A DNA stretch of 64,000 bases from Prevotella sp. UBA2739 (GCA_002353525.1 DEJV01000002.1:24750-88749), one strand, 5' to 3'; counted from the first letter of the stretch, positions 7,985 through 16,500 are shown. Notes: generated from the letters alone by a model not told the origin. Numbers and translations are program-made.

Positions 7985-9172
7985 TCACTGGCTGTTTTGC
8001 TCCATCTTCTTTTGGTCTTTCTGAAACTCTTTGCGAAGATAGCTCTCCAGTTTTTTCTCTTGTGCCAGTTTCAGATACTTTTCTAATATCTCTACGGGAC
8101 CTGTTAACTCGCGGTTGGGTTCGTAGTATTGTAGCAGCACATCGATGGCACTCACATAATGGTCTTCGTCAAGCTGCTTCAGGCTGTTTTCTATGCAATA
8201 GATTCCTGTGATGGCTGAGAATGCGACAAAATAGGGCATTCCGCTTCTGGTGCCGGCGATTTTGGCGAGGTCGCTTCCCACTATCACTGAGAACTCGTCG
8301 GAGGCTATCGTCCAATGGATGATATACTCTCCGGCTTTCGAGGCTTCTGCAGCCGACAGCTTATGGGTGATGTAGTATCTGCAGCACTTCAGCGCGTCGT
8401 CGTTGTGCTCTCGGCAACTTTGTGCCGACTTAAACTCGATGAGGTCGGGGATGTCGGCATAGCCTTTGTCTTTTTCCTCTTGCAGCTTTTTCACGTGGTT
8501 GGTCACCCGTTCGGCATTGGCCTTGTCGCCTGCTGCCTCGTAGTATTTGGCCAGATAGGGCAGTTCGCCGATATACTCGTCGGAGTGCTCGCCCCTCACG
8601 TCCTTGATGACATTCAGTCCGCTTATCTCGTAGCGCACGGCCTCGGCCTGATGACCATTATAGGAGCTGTTTTCGGCCATGTGCATGAGGATGAGGGCCA
8701 GGTCGTAGTCGCGCTTCCCCAGCTTCTCGTACACGTCGAGTGCCTTGCGGCTGTAGGTCTCTGCCTCGGCATATTTCTCGCAGGTGCCCAGGTAGAGCGA
8801 AAGGTTGTCGAGAAAGAATGCATATCTGTCGTTGTCGTCGTGGAGGTATTTGGCATAGAGGTCAGCACCTTCTTTCACCACTCGGGCTGCTTCTTCGGGC
8901 TGCTTGTCACGATAGTAGTACTTGCCAAGGAAAATGAGTCCGCAGATGTAGGCGCTGTCGCTCTCGCCGGCCAGTTGCCTGCGCAGGTCGAGGGCTTTCC
9001 GCTTCAGCTCTATCGCGTCGTGATAGCGCTCTTGTCGTGACAGATTTTGTGCCAGTGAGTCCAGTTTCTGGGCGTGAGCCAGCGTTTGCGGTTCTTGTTG
9101 CGAAGTGTTTTGAGCGGCTGTCTGAGCGGTCACAAACAAAACGGATAGTAACAGAATAATGATTCTTCTCAT
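7985..9172 (-). CDS. secreted tetratricopeptide-repeat protein
   Basis: ATG at 9172 starts MRRIIILLLSVLFVTAQTAAQ, a good signal peptide. The longer frame upstream would begin before the predicted transcription start at about 9212, so it is rejected. The mature protein (about 375 residues) holds tandem TPRs (for example YHDAIELKRKALDLRRQL and YAEAETYSRKALDVYEKLG). No enzymatic motif is seen; it is probably a periplasmic or surface-exposed scaffold. It lies on the same strand as the TPR/HTH gene, which starts 141 bp downstream. The 241-aa antisense ORF over it is a shadow of its codon pattern. Confidence 0.7.
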   Translation of the reverse strand: MRRIIILLLSVLFVTAQTAAQNTSQQEPQTLAHAQKLDSLAQNLSRQERYHDAIELKRKALDLRRQLAGESDSAYICGLIFLGKYYYRDKQPEEAARVVKEGADLYAKYLHDDNDRYAFFLDNLSLYLGTCEKYAEAETYSRKALDVYEKLGKRDYDLALILMHMAENSSYNGHQAEAVRYEISGLNVIKDVRGEHSDEYIGELPYLAKYYEAAGDKANAERVTNHVKKLQEEKDKGYADIPDLIEFKSAQSCREHNDDALKCCRYYITHKLSAAEASKAGEYIIHWTIASDEFSVIVGSDLAKIAGTRSGMPYFVAFSAITGIYCIENSLKQLDEDHYVSAIDVLLQYYEPNRELTGPVEILEKYLKLAQEKKLESYLRKEFQKDQKKMEQNSQ

Positions 9173-9218
9173 AGCGTTTGATGTGGATGATGCGTTGTTC
9201 GTCATGTATTTGATGGGA

Positions 9219-9226
9219 CAAAGGTA
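9219..9226 (-). promoter_or_regulatory. -7 promoter box of the secreted TPR gene
   Basis: The minus strand reads TACCTTTG, matching TAnnTTTG, 47 bp before the chosen ATG. No good TTTG is seen 20 bp further up, so the promoter is a partial match. Confidence 0.45.
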
Positions 9227-9376
9227 TAAAAATATTTTGAACGGCGGCGCTTTTTCCTGGTTTTTCTTTCGAGGGGAGAAAGAATCATCCTCCCGGGCAA
9301 AGAGGCTGTTTTGCACCTTGCCAACTGACAATATATCATAAAGCCATGAAGGTGAAAACAAAAAAATGCTAAAAAG

Positions 9377-9408
9377 TTTTCTGTTTTCACCTTTTATATA
9401 TAATTTTG
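9377..9408 (+). promoter_or_regulatory. promoter of the nucleotidyltransferase gene cluster
   Basis: TAATTTTG (9401-9408) matches TAnnTTTG, with a T-rich -33 element (TTTT, 9377-9380) 20 bp upstream. The start point would fall near 9413, about 23 nt before the ATG at 9436. It supports that ATG over the earlier in-frame start. Confidence 0.55.
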
Positions 9409-9435
9409 CAGCGTTTTATTGATAAGACGCTGAAA

Positions 9436-10185
9436 ATGAAATATGCGATAATAGCTGCGGGCGAAGGCTCGCGACTGGCTCAGGAGGGTGTGCAGGCACC
9501 TAAACCTCTAGTAAAAGTGAATGGTGAACAGCTGATAGACAGGCTGATTCGTGTTTTCATGGATAACAATGCCGAAGAGATTGTGGTAATCTGCAATGAG
9601 GTGATGACCGACGTGGCCGACCACCTGGCAGAGGTGAAGCGCATGGGGCTGAACGGCCGCAGTGTGCCGCTGAGCTATGTGGTGAAGAGCACGCCCAGCT
9701 CGATGCATAGCTTCTTCGAGATCAGCCGCTTTCTCGGTGACGGGAAATTTGTGCTGACCACGGTAGACACTATTTTCCGTGAGAACGAGTTCGCCCAGTA
9801 TGTGAAAGCCTTCGAACAGGTGGAGGCTGACGGCATGATGGGCGTCACCGACTTTATCGACGACGAGAGGCCGCTCTACGTGGGCGTGGAGAAGGGGATG
9901 GTGATTACCGGATTCTACGACACGCTGGACGATCTGACCGTCAACACGCCGCATCCTGCCACTGGCAGCCCCTTCATCAGCGGTGGTATCTACGGTCTGC
10001 AGTCGTCGGCCATCGAGACGCTGAAACGCTGCATGGAGCGTGGCGAGAGCCGCATGCGCAACTTCCAGCGCGGACTGATTCGCGATGGGTTGGCGCTGAA
10101 AGCCTATCCTTTCTCAAAGGTGCTCGACATCGACCATGCCTCGGATATCGTGAAGGCGGAAGGGTTTTTGAGAAGTGAGAGGTGA
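9436..10185 (+). CDS. sugar- or polyol-phosphate nucleotidyltransferase
   Basis: 249 residues from the ATG at 9436. The first strand carries IIAAGEGSRL, then APKPLVKVNG, the pyrophosphorylase signature of NTP-transferase proteins. TTVDTIF holds the metal-binding Asp, and GSPFISGGIYGL is the sugar-binding segment. It should activate a phosphorylated substrate with an NTP (CTP or similar) in the cytoplasm. It leads a plus-strand cluster that includes a CDP-alcohol phosphatidyltransferase, so it may make the CDP-activated head group; that is inference. Its last residues (FLRSER) and TGA stop are written in type I repeat sequence. Confidence 0.75.
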   Translation: MKYAIIAAGEGSRLAQEGVQAPKPLVKVNGEQLIDRLIRVFMDNNAEEIVVICNEVMTDVADHLAEVKRMGLNGRSVPLSYVVKSTPSSMHSFFEISRFLGDGKFVLTTVDTIFRENEFAQYVKAFEQVEADGMMGVTDFIDDERPLYVGVEKGMVITGFYDTLDDLTVNTPHPATGSPFISGGIYGLQSSAIETLKRCMERGESRMRNFQRGLIRDGLALKAYPFSKVLDIDHASDIVKAEGFLRSER

Positions 10186-10388
10186 GGGGAGAGAGGTGAG
10201 AGATATGCCTTTTTAGAAGCAAGAAAGTAAGAAGCAAGAAGCGTTTCTAAGTGAGAGGTGAGAGGTGAGAGAATACCTTTCGAGCTGGAGGCTCTGCCTT
10301 GAGAGTAATCATACTTGTCACTTTTCACTTGTAACTTGTCACTTGAAGAAGCTTTTCACTTTTCACTTTTCACTTGTAACTTGAAGAA
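10171..10388. repeat. type I modular repeat
   Basis: The left arm (GAGAAGTGAGAGGTGAG, AGAAGCAAGAAAGTAAG) starts inside the upstream gene. The core is at about 10272-10313 (ATACCTTTCGAGCTGGAG...GAGAGTAATCAT). The right arm is CACTTTTCACTTGTAAC and relatives, running to 11 bp before the next ATG. The core is a hairpin with GTATTC/GTAATCAT-like ends. Confidence 0.85.
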
Positions 10389-10398
10389 GGATTGACAA

Positions 10399-11181
10399 AT
10401 GAAAATAGTTTGCGTATATAGGGATGAACGGTTTTCGCCTAATTCGGTTGAGAAGGATAGGGCGATACTTGATGCGGTGGGGGAGAGACTCCGCCAAATG
10501 GGGCATGCCGTGGACTATGTACGCGAGAGCGAACTACAGGGCGTGGAGGCCGATGCGTGTCTGTCGATGGCGCGTTCGGCCGAGGCGCTGGACTTGTTGC
10601 GCAACAGCGGCGTGCCGGTGGTGAACCATCCCGACGGTGTTGCGTTGTGCTGTCATCGCAAGGCTCTTGACGAGCTGATGCGGCGCGAGCACGTGGCCAT
10701 GCCGCCCATTCAGGGGAGCGAGGGCTACTGGCTGAAGCGGGGTGACGGACCGGCGGAACAGAAGGACGACATCGTGTTCTGTGCCAATGAGGAGGAACTG
10801 GCGGTAGCACGCCAGCGCATGTCGGCACGCGGCATCAGCGAGCAGGTGGTGAGCGCCCACGTGAAAGGCGACCTGGTGAAGTTCTATGGAGTGAGCGGCA
10901 CGGGCTTTTTCCGTTATTACTATCCTGCCGACGACGGTATATCGAAGTTTGGCGACGAGAGGCGTAACGGGGTGGCCCATCACTATGGCTTCAGCGTGGA
11001 GAGTCTCAGGGAAGAGGCGGACAGGCTGGCGGAGCTGACCAACGTAAGGGTGTATGGCGGTGACTGTATCGTGGCTGACGACGGCAGTCTTGCCATCATC
11101 GACTTTAACGACTGGCCCAGTTTTTCGCGTTGTCGAGACGAGGCGGCACAAGCGATTGGAGAATTGAGAGGCGAGAGGTGA
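10399..11181 (+). CDS. ATP-grasp-like protein of the lipid-head-group cluster
   Basis: 260 residues. The N-terminal part is Rossmann-like (KIVCVYRDERFSPNS). The middle has NHPDGVALCCHRKAL, the kind of segment that follows the lid in ATP-grasp enzymes. The C-terminal IIDFNDWPSF matches the metal-binding DxNxxP motif of that fold. ATP-grasp enzymes ligate a carboxylate to an amine or thiol using ATP; the substrate is unknown. The fold assignment is by motif only. It lies between the nucleotidyltransferase and the phosphatidyltransferase, separated from both by repeats. The last residues (ELRGER) and the stop fall in repeat sequence. Confidence 0.55.
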   Translation: MKIVCVYRDERFSPNSVEKDRAILDAVGERLRQMGHAVDYVRESELQGVEADACLSMARSAEALDLLRNSGVPVVNHPDGVALCCHRKALDELMRREHVAMPPIQGSEGYWLKRGDGPAEQKDDIVFCANEEELAVARQRMSARGISEQVVSAHVKGDLVKFYGVSGTGFFRYYYPADDGISKFGDERRNGVAHHYGFSVESLREEADRLAELTNVRVYGGDCIVADDGSLAIIDFNDWPSFSRCRDEAAQAIGELRGER

Positions 11182-11303
11182 GAGGCAAGAAGCAAGAGGC
11201 AAGAAGCAAGAGATGTGACTTCTTTAGAGGTGAGAGGAGAGAGGTGAGAGAATACCTTTCGAGCTGGAGCCACTGCCTTGAGAGTAATCATACTTGTCAC
11301 TTA
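11164..11303. repeat. type I modular repeat
   Basis: The left arm is GAGAGGCGAGAGGTGAGAGG then GCAAGAAGCAAGAGGCAAG. The core at about 11251-11292 (ATACCTTTCGAGCTGGAGCC...GAGAGTAATCA) is nearly identical to the core at 10272. The right arm is short (CTTGTCACTT). It is followed immediately by a type II element. Confidence 0.85.
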
Positions 11304-11310
11304 GATGAAT

Positions 11311-11530
11311 GTCAGCACAGCAGCGCCCCGAAGGGGCAACAAGCACCTAGCCCAGGGCAACACCCTGGGTAGAAGATGCAGAGAACGGACGCCCTGTAAG
11401 GGCAAAAGCTCTCTTCTGCTGTTGGGCTTTTGCCCTTACAGGGCGATTGGGATACGCCTGGTTTACCCAGGGTGTTGCCCTGGGCTATGGGCTCACTGGC
11501 CTTTCAGGCCGTCCTCCTACCATCGGAAGG
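11311..11530. repeat. type II nested long inverted repeat
   Basis: The outer arms 11348-11371 and 11464-11487 are perfect 24-nt reverse complements. The inner arms 11390-11409 and 11426-11445 are perfect 20-nt reverse complements. Each outer arm is itself a small palindrome (CCCAGGGCAACACCCTGGG). A GCCCCGAAGGGGC hairpin precedes them at about 11324-11336. ORFs running through it are by-products. A second, truncated copy lies at 16335-16500. Confidence 0.85.
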
Positions 11531-11540
11531 ATTGAGGACG

Positions 11541-11599
11541 TTGGATAATTGATAATTGACAATTGATAATTGACAATTGAGGCTTGACAAGTTGACAAT
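11541..11599. repeat. type IV tandem repeat (TTGATAATTGACAATTG-like)
   Basis: Degenerate tandem units of TTGATAA/TTGACAA fill the gap between the type II element and the ATG at 11614. The same motif recurs at 13320-13420 and 16501-16543. With the type I and II elements it accounts for almost the whole 432-bp gap. Confidence 0.7.
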
Positions 11600-11613
11600 A
11601 AAAAATAGATGAG

Positions 11614-12558
11614 ATGAAAGAAAGTTTTAAGGAGATGCTGCAAGCATCATTTAAGTCGAATGATACGGAAGAATGGCTCGACGTGCATTTCACCCGTCCC
11701 ATAGGACTGGTGTTTGCTTTGTTTTGGAACAAACTGGGTGTTCATCCGAACGCCATCACCATACTCTCCATCTTTCTTGGAGTGGGAGCAGGCATTTGTT
11801 TCTATTACACCGACTTATGGCATAACATTGCCGGCGTGCTGCTGTTGATGTTTGCCAATTTCTGCGACTCTACCGACGGGCAGATGGCCCGCCTGACGGG
11901 GAAGAAGACGCTCATTGGCCGCATGCTCGACGGTTTCTCGGGCGATGTGTGGTTCTTCTGCATTTATGTGGCTTTCTGTTTGCGCATGCAGGGACAGCAG
12001 ATTCCTGGCATGGAGCAGACATGGGGCATCTGGATATGGGTGTTGGGATTTGTGGCCGGCATCTTGTGCCACTCGCCTCAGAGCTCGTTGTCTGACTATT
12101 ACCGCAACATCCACCTGTTCTTCCTGAAGGGAAAGAGCGGTTCGGAGCTCGACAACTCGGCACAGCAGCACAAGGTGTACGAGGAGATGAGGGAAAAGAA
12201 AGACTGGCTGGGATGCCTGTTCTTCTATAACTACACCAACTACTGTCGCAGTCAGGAGAAACGCACACCGAAGTTCCAGCAGTTCTTTAAGAAATACAAC
12301 GAACAGCGGGCTGTGGCAACGGACGGGCAGACGGAGTCGGTGCGCAGCGCATTTCTAGACGGCAGCCGCCCGCTGATGAAGTATACCAACATCCTGACGT
12401 TTAACACCCGTGCCATCTGCATCTATATCACGGCACTATTGAACTGTCCGTGGGTGTATTTCCTCTTTGAGATTATCGTGATGTCGATACTCTATGTGCA
12501 CATGCACCGCAAGCATGAAACGCTGTGCGAGGAACTGACTAGGAAGATGGAGAATTGA
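11614..12558 (+). CDS. CDP-alcohol phosphatidyltransferase family membrane protein
   Basis: 314 residues. DSTDGQMAR followed by GRMLDGFSGD is the CDP-alcohol phosphotransferase signature (DGxxAR...GxxxDxxxD), holding the metal-binding and catalytic Asp residues. Several membrane helices surround it (for example NAITILSIFLGVGAGICFYY and WIWVLGFVAGILC), and more follow near the C-terminus. These enzymes transfer a phospho-alcohol from a CDP-alcohol to make phospholipids in the inner membrane. Together with the nucleotidyltransferase upstream it recalls the inositol-lipid clusters of Bacteroides, but no inositol-phosphate synthase gene is in the window. The gene ends KMEN-TGA in a repeat-like GAGAATTGAG. 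Confidence 0.8.
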   Translation: MKESFKEMLQASFKSNDTEEWLDVHFTRPIGLVFALFWNKLGVHPNAITILSIFLGVGAGICFYYTDLWHNIAGVLLLMFANFCDSTDGQMARLTGKKTLIGRMLDGFSGDVWFFCIYVAFCLRMQGQQIPGMEQTWGIWIWVLGFVAGILCHSPQSSLSDYYRNIHLFFLKGKSGSELDNSAQQHKVYEEMREKKDWLGCLFFYNYTNYCRSQEKRTPKFQQFFKKYNEQRAVATDGQTESVRSAFLDGSRPLMKYTNILTFNTRAICIYITALLNCPWVYFLFEIIVMSILYVHMHRKHETLCEELTRKMEN

Positions 12559-12590
12559 GCGCCTATTCTCGTACCTTCGCACCCTCGAAG
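12559..12590. repeat. type III repeat fragment
   Basis: CTATTCTCGTACCTTCGCAC followed by CCTCGAAG is half of the type III hairpin (see 16641-16797). It sits between the phosphatidyltransferase and HAD genes. Confidence 0.6.
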
Positions 12591-12633
12591 ATAAAGAAAC
12601 ATAAAAACATAACTTCATATTCTTGGAAAGAGA

Positions 12634-13341
12634 ATGACAAAAGGATATATATTCGATTACGGCGGGACGCTTGATACTGCCGGATGCCATTGGGGCAAGA
12701 AACTATGGCATGCCTACGAGCGCCATCAGGTGCCGGTGAGTGAGCAACAGTTCCGCGAGGCGTATGTGCACGCTGAGCGCACACTGGGCTCGAACCCGAT
12801 TATCAAACCGGACTACACCTTCTACAAACTGTTGGAGGTGAAACTGCGCATTGAGCTGGAATACCTGATGGAGCAAGGCTATTGGGATCCACGCGAGGAT
12901 GTGCTGAAAATGGTATATAAGGAACTGCTCGAAGACCTGTATGGCGAGGTGTGCGCCACGGTAGCCCACAGCAGGGAGGTGCTTACGGAGTTGCGCAAAG
13001 AGCATCCCATGGTGTTGGTAAGTAATTTCTATGGTAACATCAACGTGGTGCTGCGCGAGTTTGAACTGGACGGTCTTTTCGACGATGTCATCGAGTCGGC
13101 CGTGGTGGGTATCCGTAAACCTGATTATCGCATCTTTAAGTTAGGCGTGGAGGCTTTAGGACTGCCAGCTGCCGATGTGACGGTGGTGGGCGACAGCTTC
13201 TACAAAGACATCCTGCCTGCACAGAAAGCCGGCTGCCGCACCGTTTGGTTCAAGGGCGAAGGATGGACCGACGAGACCTACGACGAGCAGGTGCCCGACA
13301 AAGTGATTACAGACCTTAGTGAATTGATAATTGAGAATTGA
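12634..13341 (+). CDS. HAD-superfamily phosphatase
   Basis: 235 residues with all four HAD motifs. DYGGTLDT (near residue 8) carries the nucleophile, VLVSNFYGN the Ser/Thr, RKPDYRIF the Lys, and VVGDSFYKDILPAQKAG the acidic metal-binding pair. A helical cap lies between motifs I and II. Motif I is DYGGT rather than DxDGT, so the second Asp is replaced by Gly. That is seen in some HAD groups, but it makes phosphatase activity less certain. In this cluster it could dephosphorylate a lipid or head-group intermediate (inference). Its C-terminus (ELIIEN) and stop are in type IV repeat sequence. Confidence 0.75.
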   Translation: MTKGYIFDYGGTLDTAGCHWGKKLWHAYERHQVPVSEQQFREAYVHAERTLGSNPIIKPDYTFYKLLEVKLRIELEYLMEQGYWDPREDVLKMVYKELLEDLYGEVCATVAHSREVLTELRKEHPMVLVSNFYGNINVVLREFELDGLFDDVIESAVVGIRKPDYRIFKLGVEALGLPAADVTVVGDSFYKDILPAQKAGCRTVWFKGEGWTDETYDEQVPDKVITDLSELIIEN

Positions 13342-13420
13342 GAATTGATAATTATCGTAGGTACGAGAATACCCAAATCATCATAGAAATAATTGAGTAT
13401 TGATAATAGTGAGAAGTATT
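13320..13420. repeat. type IV tandem repeat plus type III fragment
   Basis: GAATTGATAATTGAGAATTG units start inside the HAD gene and give it its stop codon. GGTACGAGAATACCC (about 13361-13375) is a piece of the type III element. Further ATTGAGTATTGATAATAG follows, up to just before the next ATG. Confidence 0.7.
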
Positions 13421-13432
13421 TATAAACATAGG

Positions 13433-16006
13433 ATGAAGAGAATATTCCTGTTAATGCTCATCATGCTGATGGTGGGCATGGGTGTCAGCGCGCAACAAAT
13501 CAAGGGCGTGGTGATAGATGCTACAACGGGCGACAGCATTCCCTTTGCCAGTGCGATTTATCATGGACATCATGTGATGGTGTCGGCAGATAGCAAAGGG
13601 TGCTTCGAGATTGAGCGCCACAACGGATGGACGCTGACCATCTCGGCACTGGGCTTTCGCAGTCAGGAGGTGCATGTGTCGGGTAAGACTAAGGCGCAAC
13701 TGCGCATCAGACTGAAACCCGAGAGCCGCACATTGAAGAATGTGGAGGTGCGCTCGAAACGAAAGAGCAAATATTCGCGGAAGGATAATCCTGCCGTAGA
13801 ACTGATGAAACGCGTGATTGCCGCCAAAAAGAAAACGGCGCTGGGCAATCACCCGTACTACCAATATACGAAATACCAGAAGATTACGCTGGCGATGAAC
13901 GACCTGAAGCCGGTGGACCTGGAGGACCCGAAGTTCCAGAAAAAGCAATGGCTGCTGAACCAGGTGGAGGTATGCCCGTTGAACAACAAACTGATTCTGC
14001 CCATCAGCGTCGACGAGACCGTCACGCAGCACATCTATCGCAAAGACCCGCATAGCGAGAAGGAGATTGTGAAAGGACAAAACTCTACGGGCATTAACCA
14101 CCTGATAGAGACGGGCGACATTCTGAATACCGCCCTGAAAGATGTGTTTACCGATGTGGACATCTACGACGACCAGGTGCGACTCTTGCAATATCCGTTC
14201 ACCAGTCCTATAGGTAAGGATGCCGTGGCATTCTATCGTTTCTACATTGAGGATACCGTCTACGTGGACCGCGACTTGTGCTATCATCTGCAGTTCGTGC
14301 CCAACAACCAGCAGGACTTCGGCTTCCGCGGGGAGATATACGTGCTGGCCGACTCGACGCTGCACGTAAAACGGTGCAATCTGACCATTCCCAAGCGCAG
14401 CGATGTGAACTTTGTGGATAATCTGCAGGTGCGGCAGGAATACTCGAAGCTGCCCAATGGCGAGTGGGTGCTCACCATTGACGATATGTTTGTGGAAATG
14501 TCGCTCACCAAGTTCCTGAGCAAGGCATTGGTGATAAGGACCACGCGAATGAGCGACTACGGGTTCGACGAATTGCCCAAACAACTGTTCAAGGGTAAGG
14601 CTAAGGTGAAGCGCGACGCGGATGTGATGATGCGCAGCGACGAGTTCTGGAATGAATACCGAGGGGTGGAGCTGACGAGGAGCGAGAGCTCGATGGACCA
14701 GTTCATCAAGAACCTGGAAAACATCAAAGGATTCAAGTATATTGTGTTCGGACTGAAAGCGCTCATCGAGAATTTCGTGGAGACATCACCCCATGACAAG
14801 CCCAACAAAGTGGACATCGGGCCTATCAACACCATGATCACCAAGAACTCTATCGACGGACTGCGTACGCGAATCAGCGCACAGACAACGGCCAACCTGA
14901 ATCCGCATTGGTTCCTCTCGGGCTATTACGCACGAGGATGGGACAGCAAAAAGAACTATTATAAGGCCGACCTCACCTACTCGTTCAACAAGAAGGAGTA
15001 TCTGCCGCGCGAGTTCCCCAGACGGACGCTCTCGTTTACATCGACCTATGATGTGTGCTCGCCTTCAGACAAGTTTGTGCATACCGACAAGGATAATGTG
15101 TTCACATCGTTTAAGTGGAGCAATGTGGAGAATATGATGTTCTACAACCGCCAGCAGCTGACATTCGAGCGCGAGGAGGAGTGGGGCTTCAAGACGACGG
15201 TGAGCTTCAAGACCGAGCAGAACGAGGCCTGCGGCGGCATGTATTTCACGTATATGAATGATTTGCCCACAGCGGTGTACCCCGATAAGCTGCACCACGG
15301 AAAGATACGTACCACAGAGCTGCACGCTGAGCTGCGCTTTGCTCCTGGCGAGACATTCATCAATACCAAGCAGCGCCGTATCAAGATGAACCTCGACGCG
15401 CCGGTGTTTACCATCGGGCATACTATCGGCTTCAAAGGACTGCTGGGGGGCGAGTTTGCCTACCATGTGTCGGAGGCCAGTATCTACAAACGCTTCTGGA
15501 TGAAGAGCTGGGGAAAGATTGACTGTTATCTCAAAGGCGGTATACAGTGGACCAAGGTGCCCTTCCCGCTCTTGATAGCCCCTGCTGCCAACCTTTCGTA
15601 CATCATTGAGGATGAGACCTTCAACCTGATCAACAATATGGAGTTCCTCAACGACCGCTATGCATCGCTGGATGTGTCGTGGGATTTGAATGGAAAAATC
15701 TTCAATCGTATTCCGTTGTTGAAGAAACTCAAGTGGCGTGAGTATATTGGTGTGAAATGTCTCTGGGGTGAGCTGACAGACAAGAACAATCCTAACAATG
15801 AGACCTACGCGGGCTCTGCCGAGCTGATGGCATTCCCCGAGGGCTGCTATGTCATGGACCCCAAGCGTCCCTATGTGGAGGTGATTGCCGGTATCCACAA
15901 CATCTTCAAGATATTGCATGTAGAGTATGTGCAGCGACTGAACTATACGAGCCTGCCCACTGCCCATAAGCGCGGTGTGCGTCTCATGCTCCGAATGACG
16001 TTCTAG
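13433..16006 (+). CDS. DUF5686-like outer-membrane protein with carboxypeptidase-regulatory N-domain
   Basis: 857 residues from the ATG at 13433, which starts a signal peptide (MKRIFLLMLIMLM...VSAQQ). Residues of about 20-95 form a CarboxypepD_reg-like beta-sandwich (IKGVVIDATTGDSIPFASAI), as in TonB-linked receptors and DUF5686 proteins. The rest is rich in alternating strands and ends in an aromatic residue (LMLRMTF), typical of an outer-membrane beta-barrel. No plug domain or TonB box is evident. It closes the lipid-head-group cluster, where a surface or transport role would fit (inference). Long antisense ORFs over it are shadows. Confidence 0.75.
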   Translation: MKRIFLLMLIMLMVGMGVSAQQIKGVVIDATTGDSIPFASAIYHGHHVMVSADSKGCFEIERHNGWTLTISALGFRSQEVHVSGKTKAQLRIRLKPESRTLKNVEVRSKRKSKYSRKDNPAVELMKRVIAAKKKTALGNHPYYQYTKYQKITLAMNDLKPVDLEDPKFQKKQWLLNQVEVCPLNNKLILPISVDETVTQHIYRKDPHSEKEIVKGQNSTGINHLIETGDILNTALKDVFTDVDIYDDQVRLLQYPFTSPIGKDAVAFYRFYIEDTVYVDRDLCYHLQFVPNNQQDFGFRGEIYVLADSTLHVKRCNLTIPKRSDVNFVDNLQVRQEYSKLPNGEWVLTIDDMFVEMSLTKFLSKALVIRTTRMSDYGFDELPKQLFKGKAKVKRDADVMMRSDEFWNEYRGVELTRSESSMDQFIKNLENIKGFKYIVFGLKALIENFVETSPHDKPNKVDIGPINTMITKNSIDGLRTRISAQTTANLNPHWFLSGYYARGWDSKKNYYKADLTYSFNKKEYLPREFPRRTLSFTSTYDVCSPSDKFVHTDKDNVFTSFKWSNVENMMFYNRQQLTFEREEEWGFKTTVSFKTEQNEACGGMYFTYMNDLPTAVYPDKLHHGKIRTTELHAELRFAPGETFINTKQRRIKMNLDAPVFTIGHTIGFKGLLGGEFAYHVSEASIYKRFWMKSWGKIDCYLKGGIQWTKVPFPLLIAPAANLSYIIEDETFNLINNMEFLNDRYASLDVSWDLNGKIFNRIPLLKKLKWREYIGVKCLWGELTDKNNPNNETYAGSAELMAFPEGCYVMDPKRPYVEVIAGIHNIFKILHVEYVQRLNYTSLPTAHKRGVRLMLRMTF

Positions 16007-16033
16007 CATTCTGACGCACTCTGGGCTAGTTTC

Positions 16034-16326
16034 TAAGTGAGAAGTGAGAGGTGAGGGGAGAGAGGTGAGAGATATGACTTCTTTAGAGGCAAGAAGCAAG
16101 AAGCAAGAGGCAAGAGATATGACTTCTTTAGAAGCAAGAAAGTAAGAAGCAAGAAGCAAGAGATGTGCTTTCTGGAGAGGAGAGATAATCTTTCGAGCTG
16201 GAGCCGCAGCCTTGAGAGTAATCATGCTTCTCACTTCTCACTTCTCACTTCTCACTTGTCACTTGTCACTTGTCACTTTTCACTTCTCACTTGAAAAAGC
16301 TTGTCACTTGAAGAATCTTGTCAATT
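16034..16326. repeat. type I modular repeat, long copy
   Basis: A long left arm has three blocks (AGTGAGAGGTGAGGGGAGAG; two AAGAAGCAAG blocks separated by GATATGACTTCTTTAGA). The core at about 16185-16226 is ATAATCTTTCGAGCTGGAG...GAGAGTAATCAT. A long right arm of CTTCTCACTTCTCACTTGTC units follows. The type II copy starts directly after it. Confidence 0.85.
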
Positions 16327-16334
16327 AGAAGATT

Positions 16335-16500
16335 ATCAGCACAGCAGCGCCCCGAAGGGGCAACAAGCACCTAACCTAGGGCAACACCCTGGGTATAGAG
16401 GTGCAGAAAATGGTCGCCCTGAAAGGGCAAAAGCTCTCTTCTGTTGTTGGGCTTATGCCCTTTCAGGGCGAAAGGGGGGATGCCTGGTTTACCCAGGGAG
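16335..16500. repeat. type II inverted repeat, 3'-truncated copy
   Basis: It matches the copy at 11311 from CAGCACAGCAGCGCCCCGAA onward, including the inner arms (CGCCCTGAAAGGGCAAAAGC-like and its partner). The right outer arm stops after TTTACCCAGGG, where a type IV tandem begins. The truncation point marks a junction between the two repeat types. Confidence 0.8.

Noticed and set aside
8315..9040. 241-codon plus-strand ORF over the secreted TPR gene
   Set aside because: It is antisense to a protein with a signal peptide and clear TPRs, and its translation is low-complexity Val/Leu-rich, as expected from a shadow frame.
11305..11535. ORF through the type II inverted repeat
   Set aside because: It exists because the GC-rich palindromes lack stops; no start signal or protein-like features.
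13451..14584. 377-codon minus-strand ORF over the DUF5686-like gene
   Set aside because: The sense frame has a signal peptide and a recognised domain; the antisense product is His/Gln/Val-rich without any motif.
15065..16234. 389-codon minus-strand ORF running from repeats into the DUF5686-like gene
   Set aside because: Its N-terminus is pure repeat translation and the rest is a shadow.
16034..16326. CRISPR array
   Set aside because: The repeats are 7-10 bp, directly adjacent and degenerate, with no unique spacers and no cas genes.
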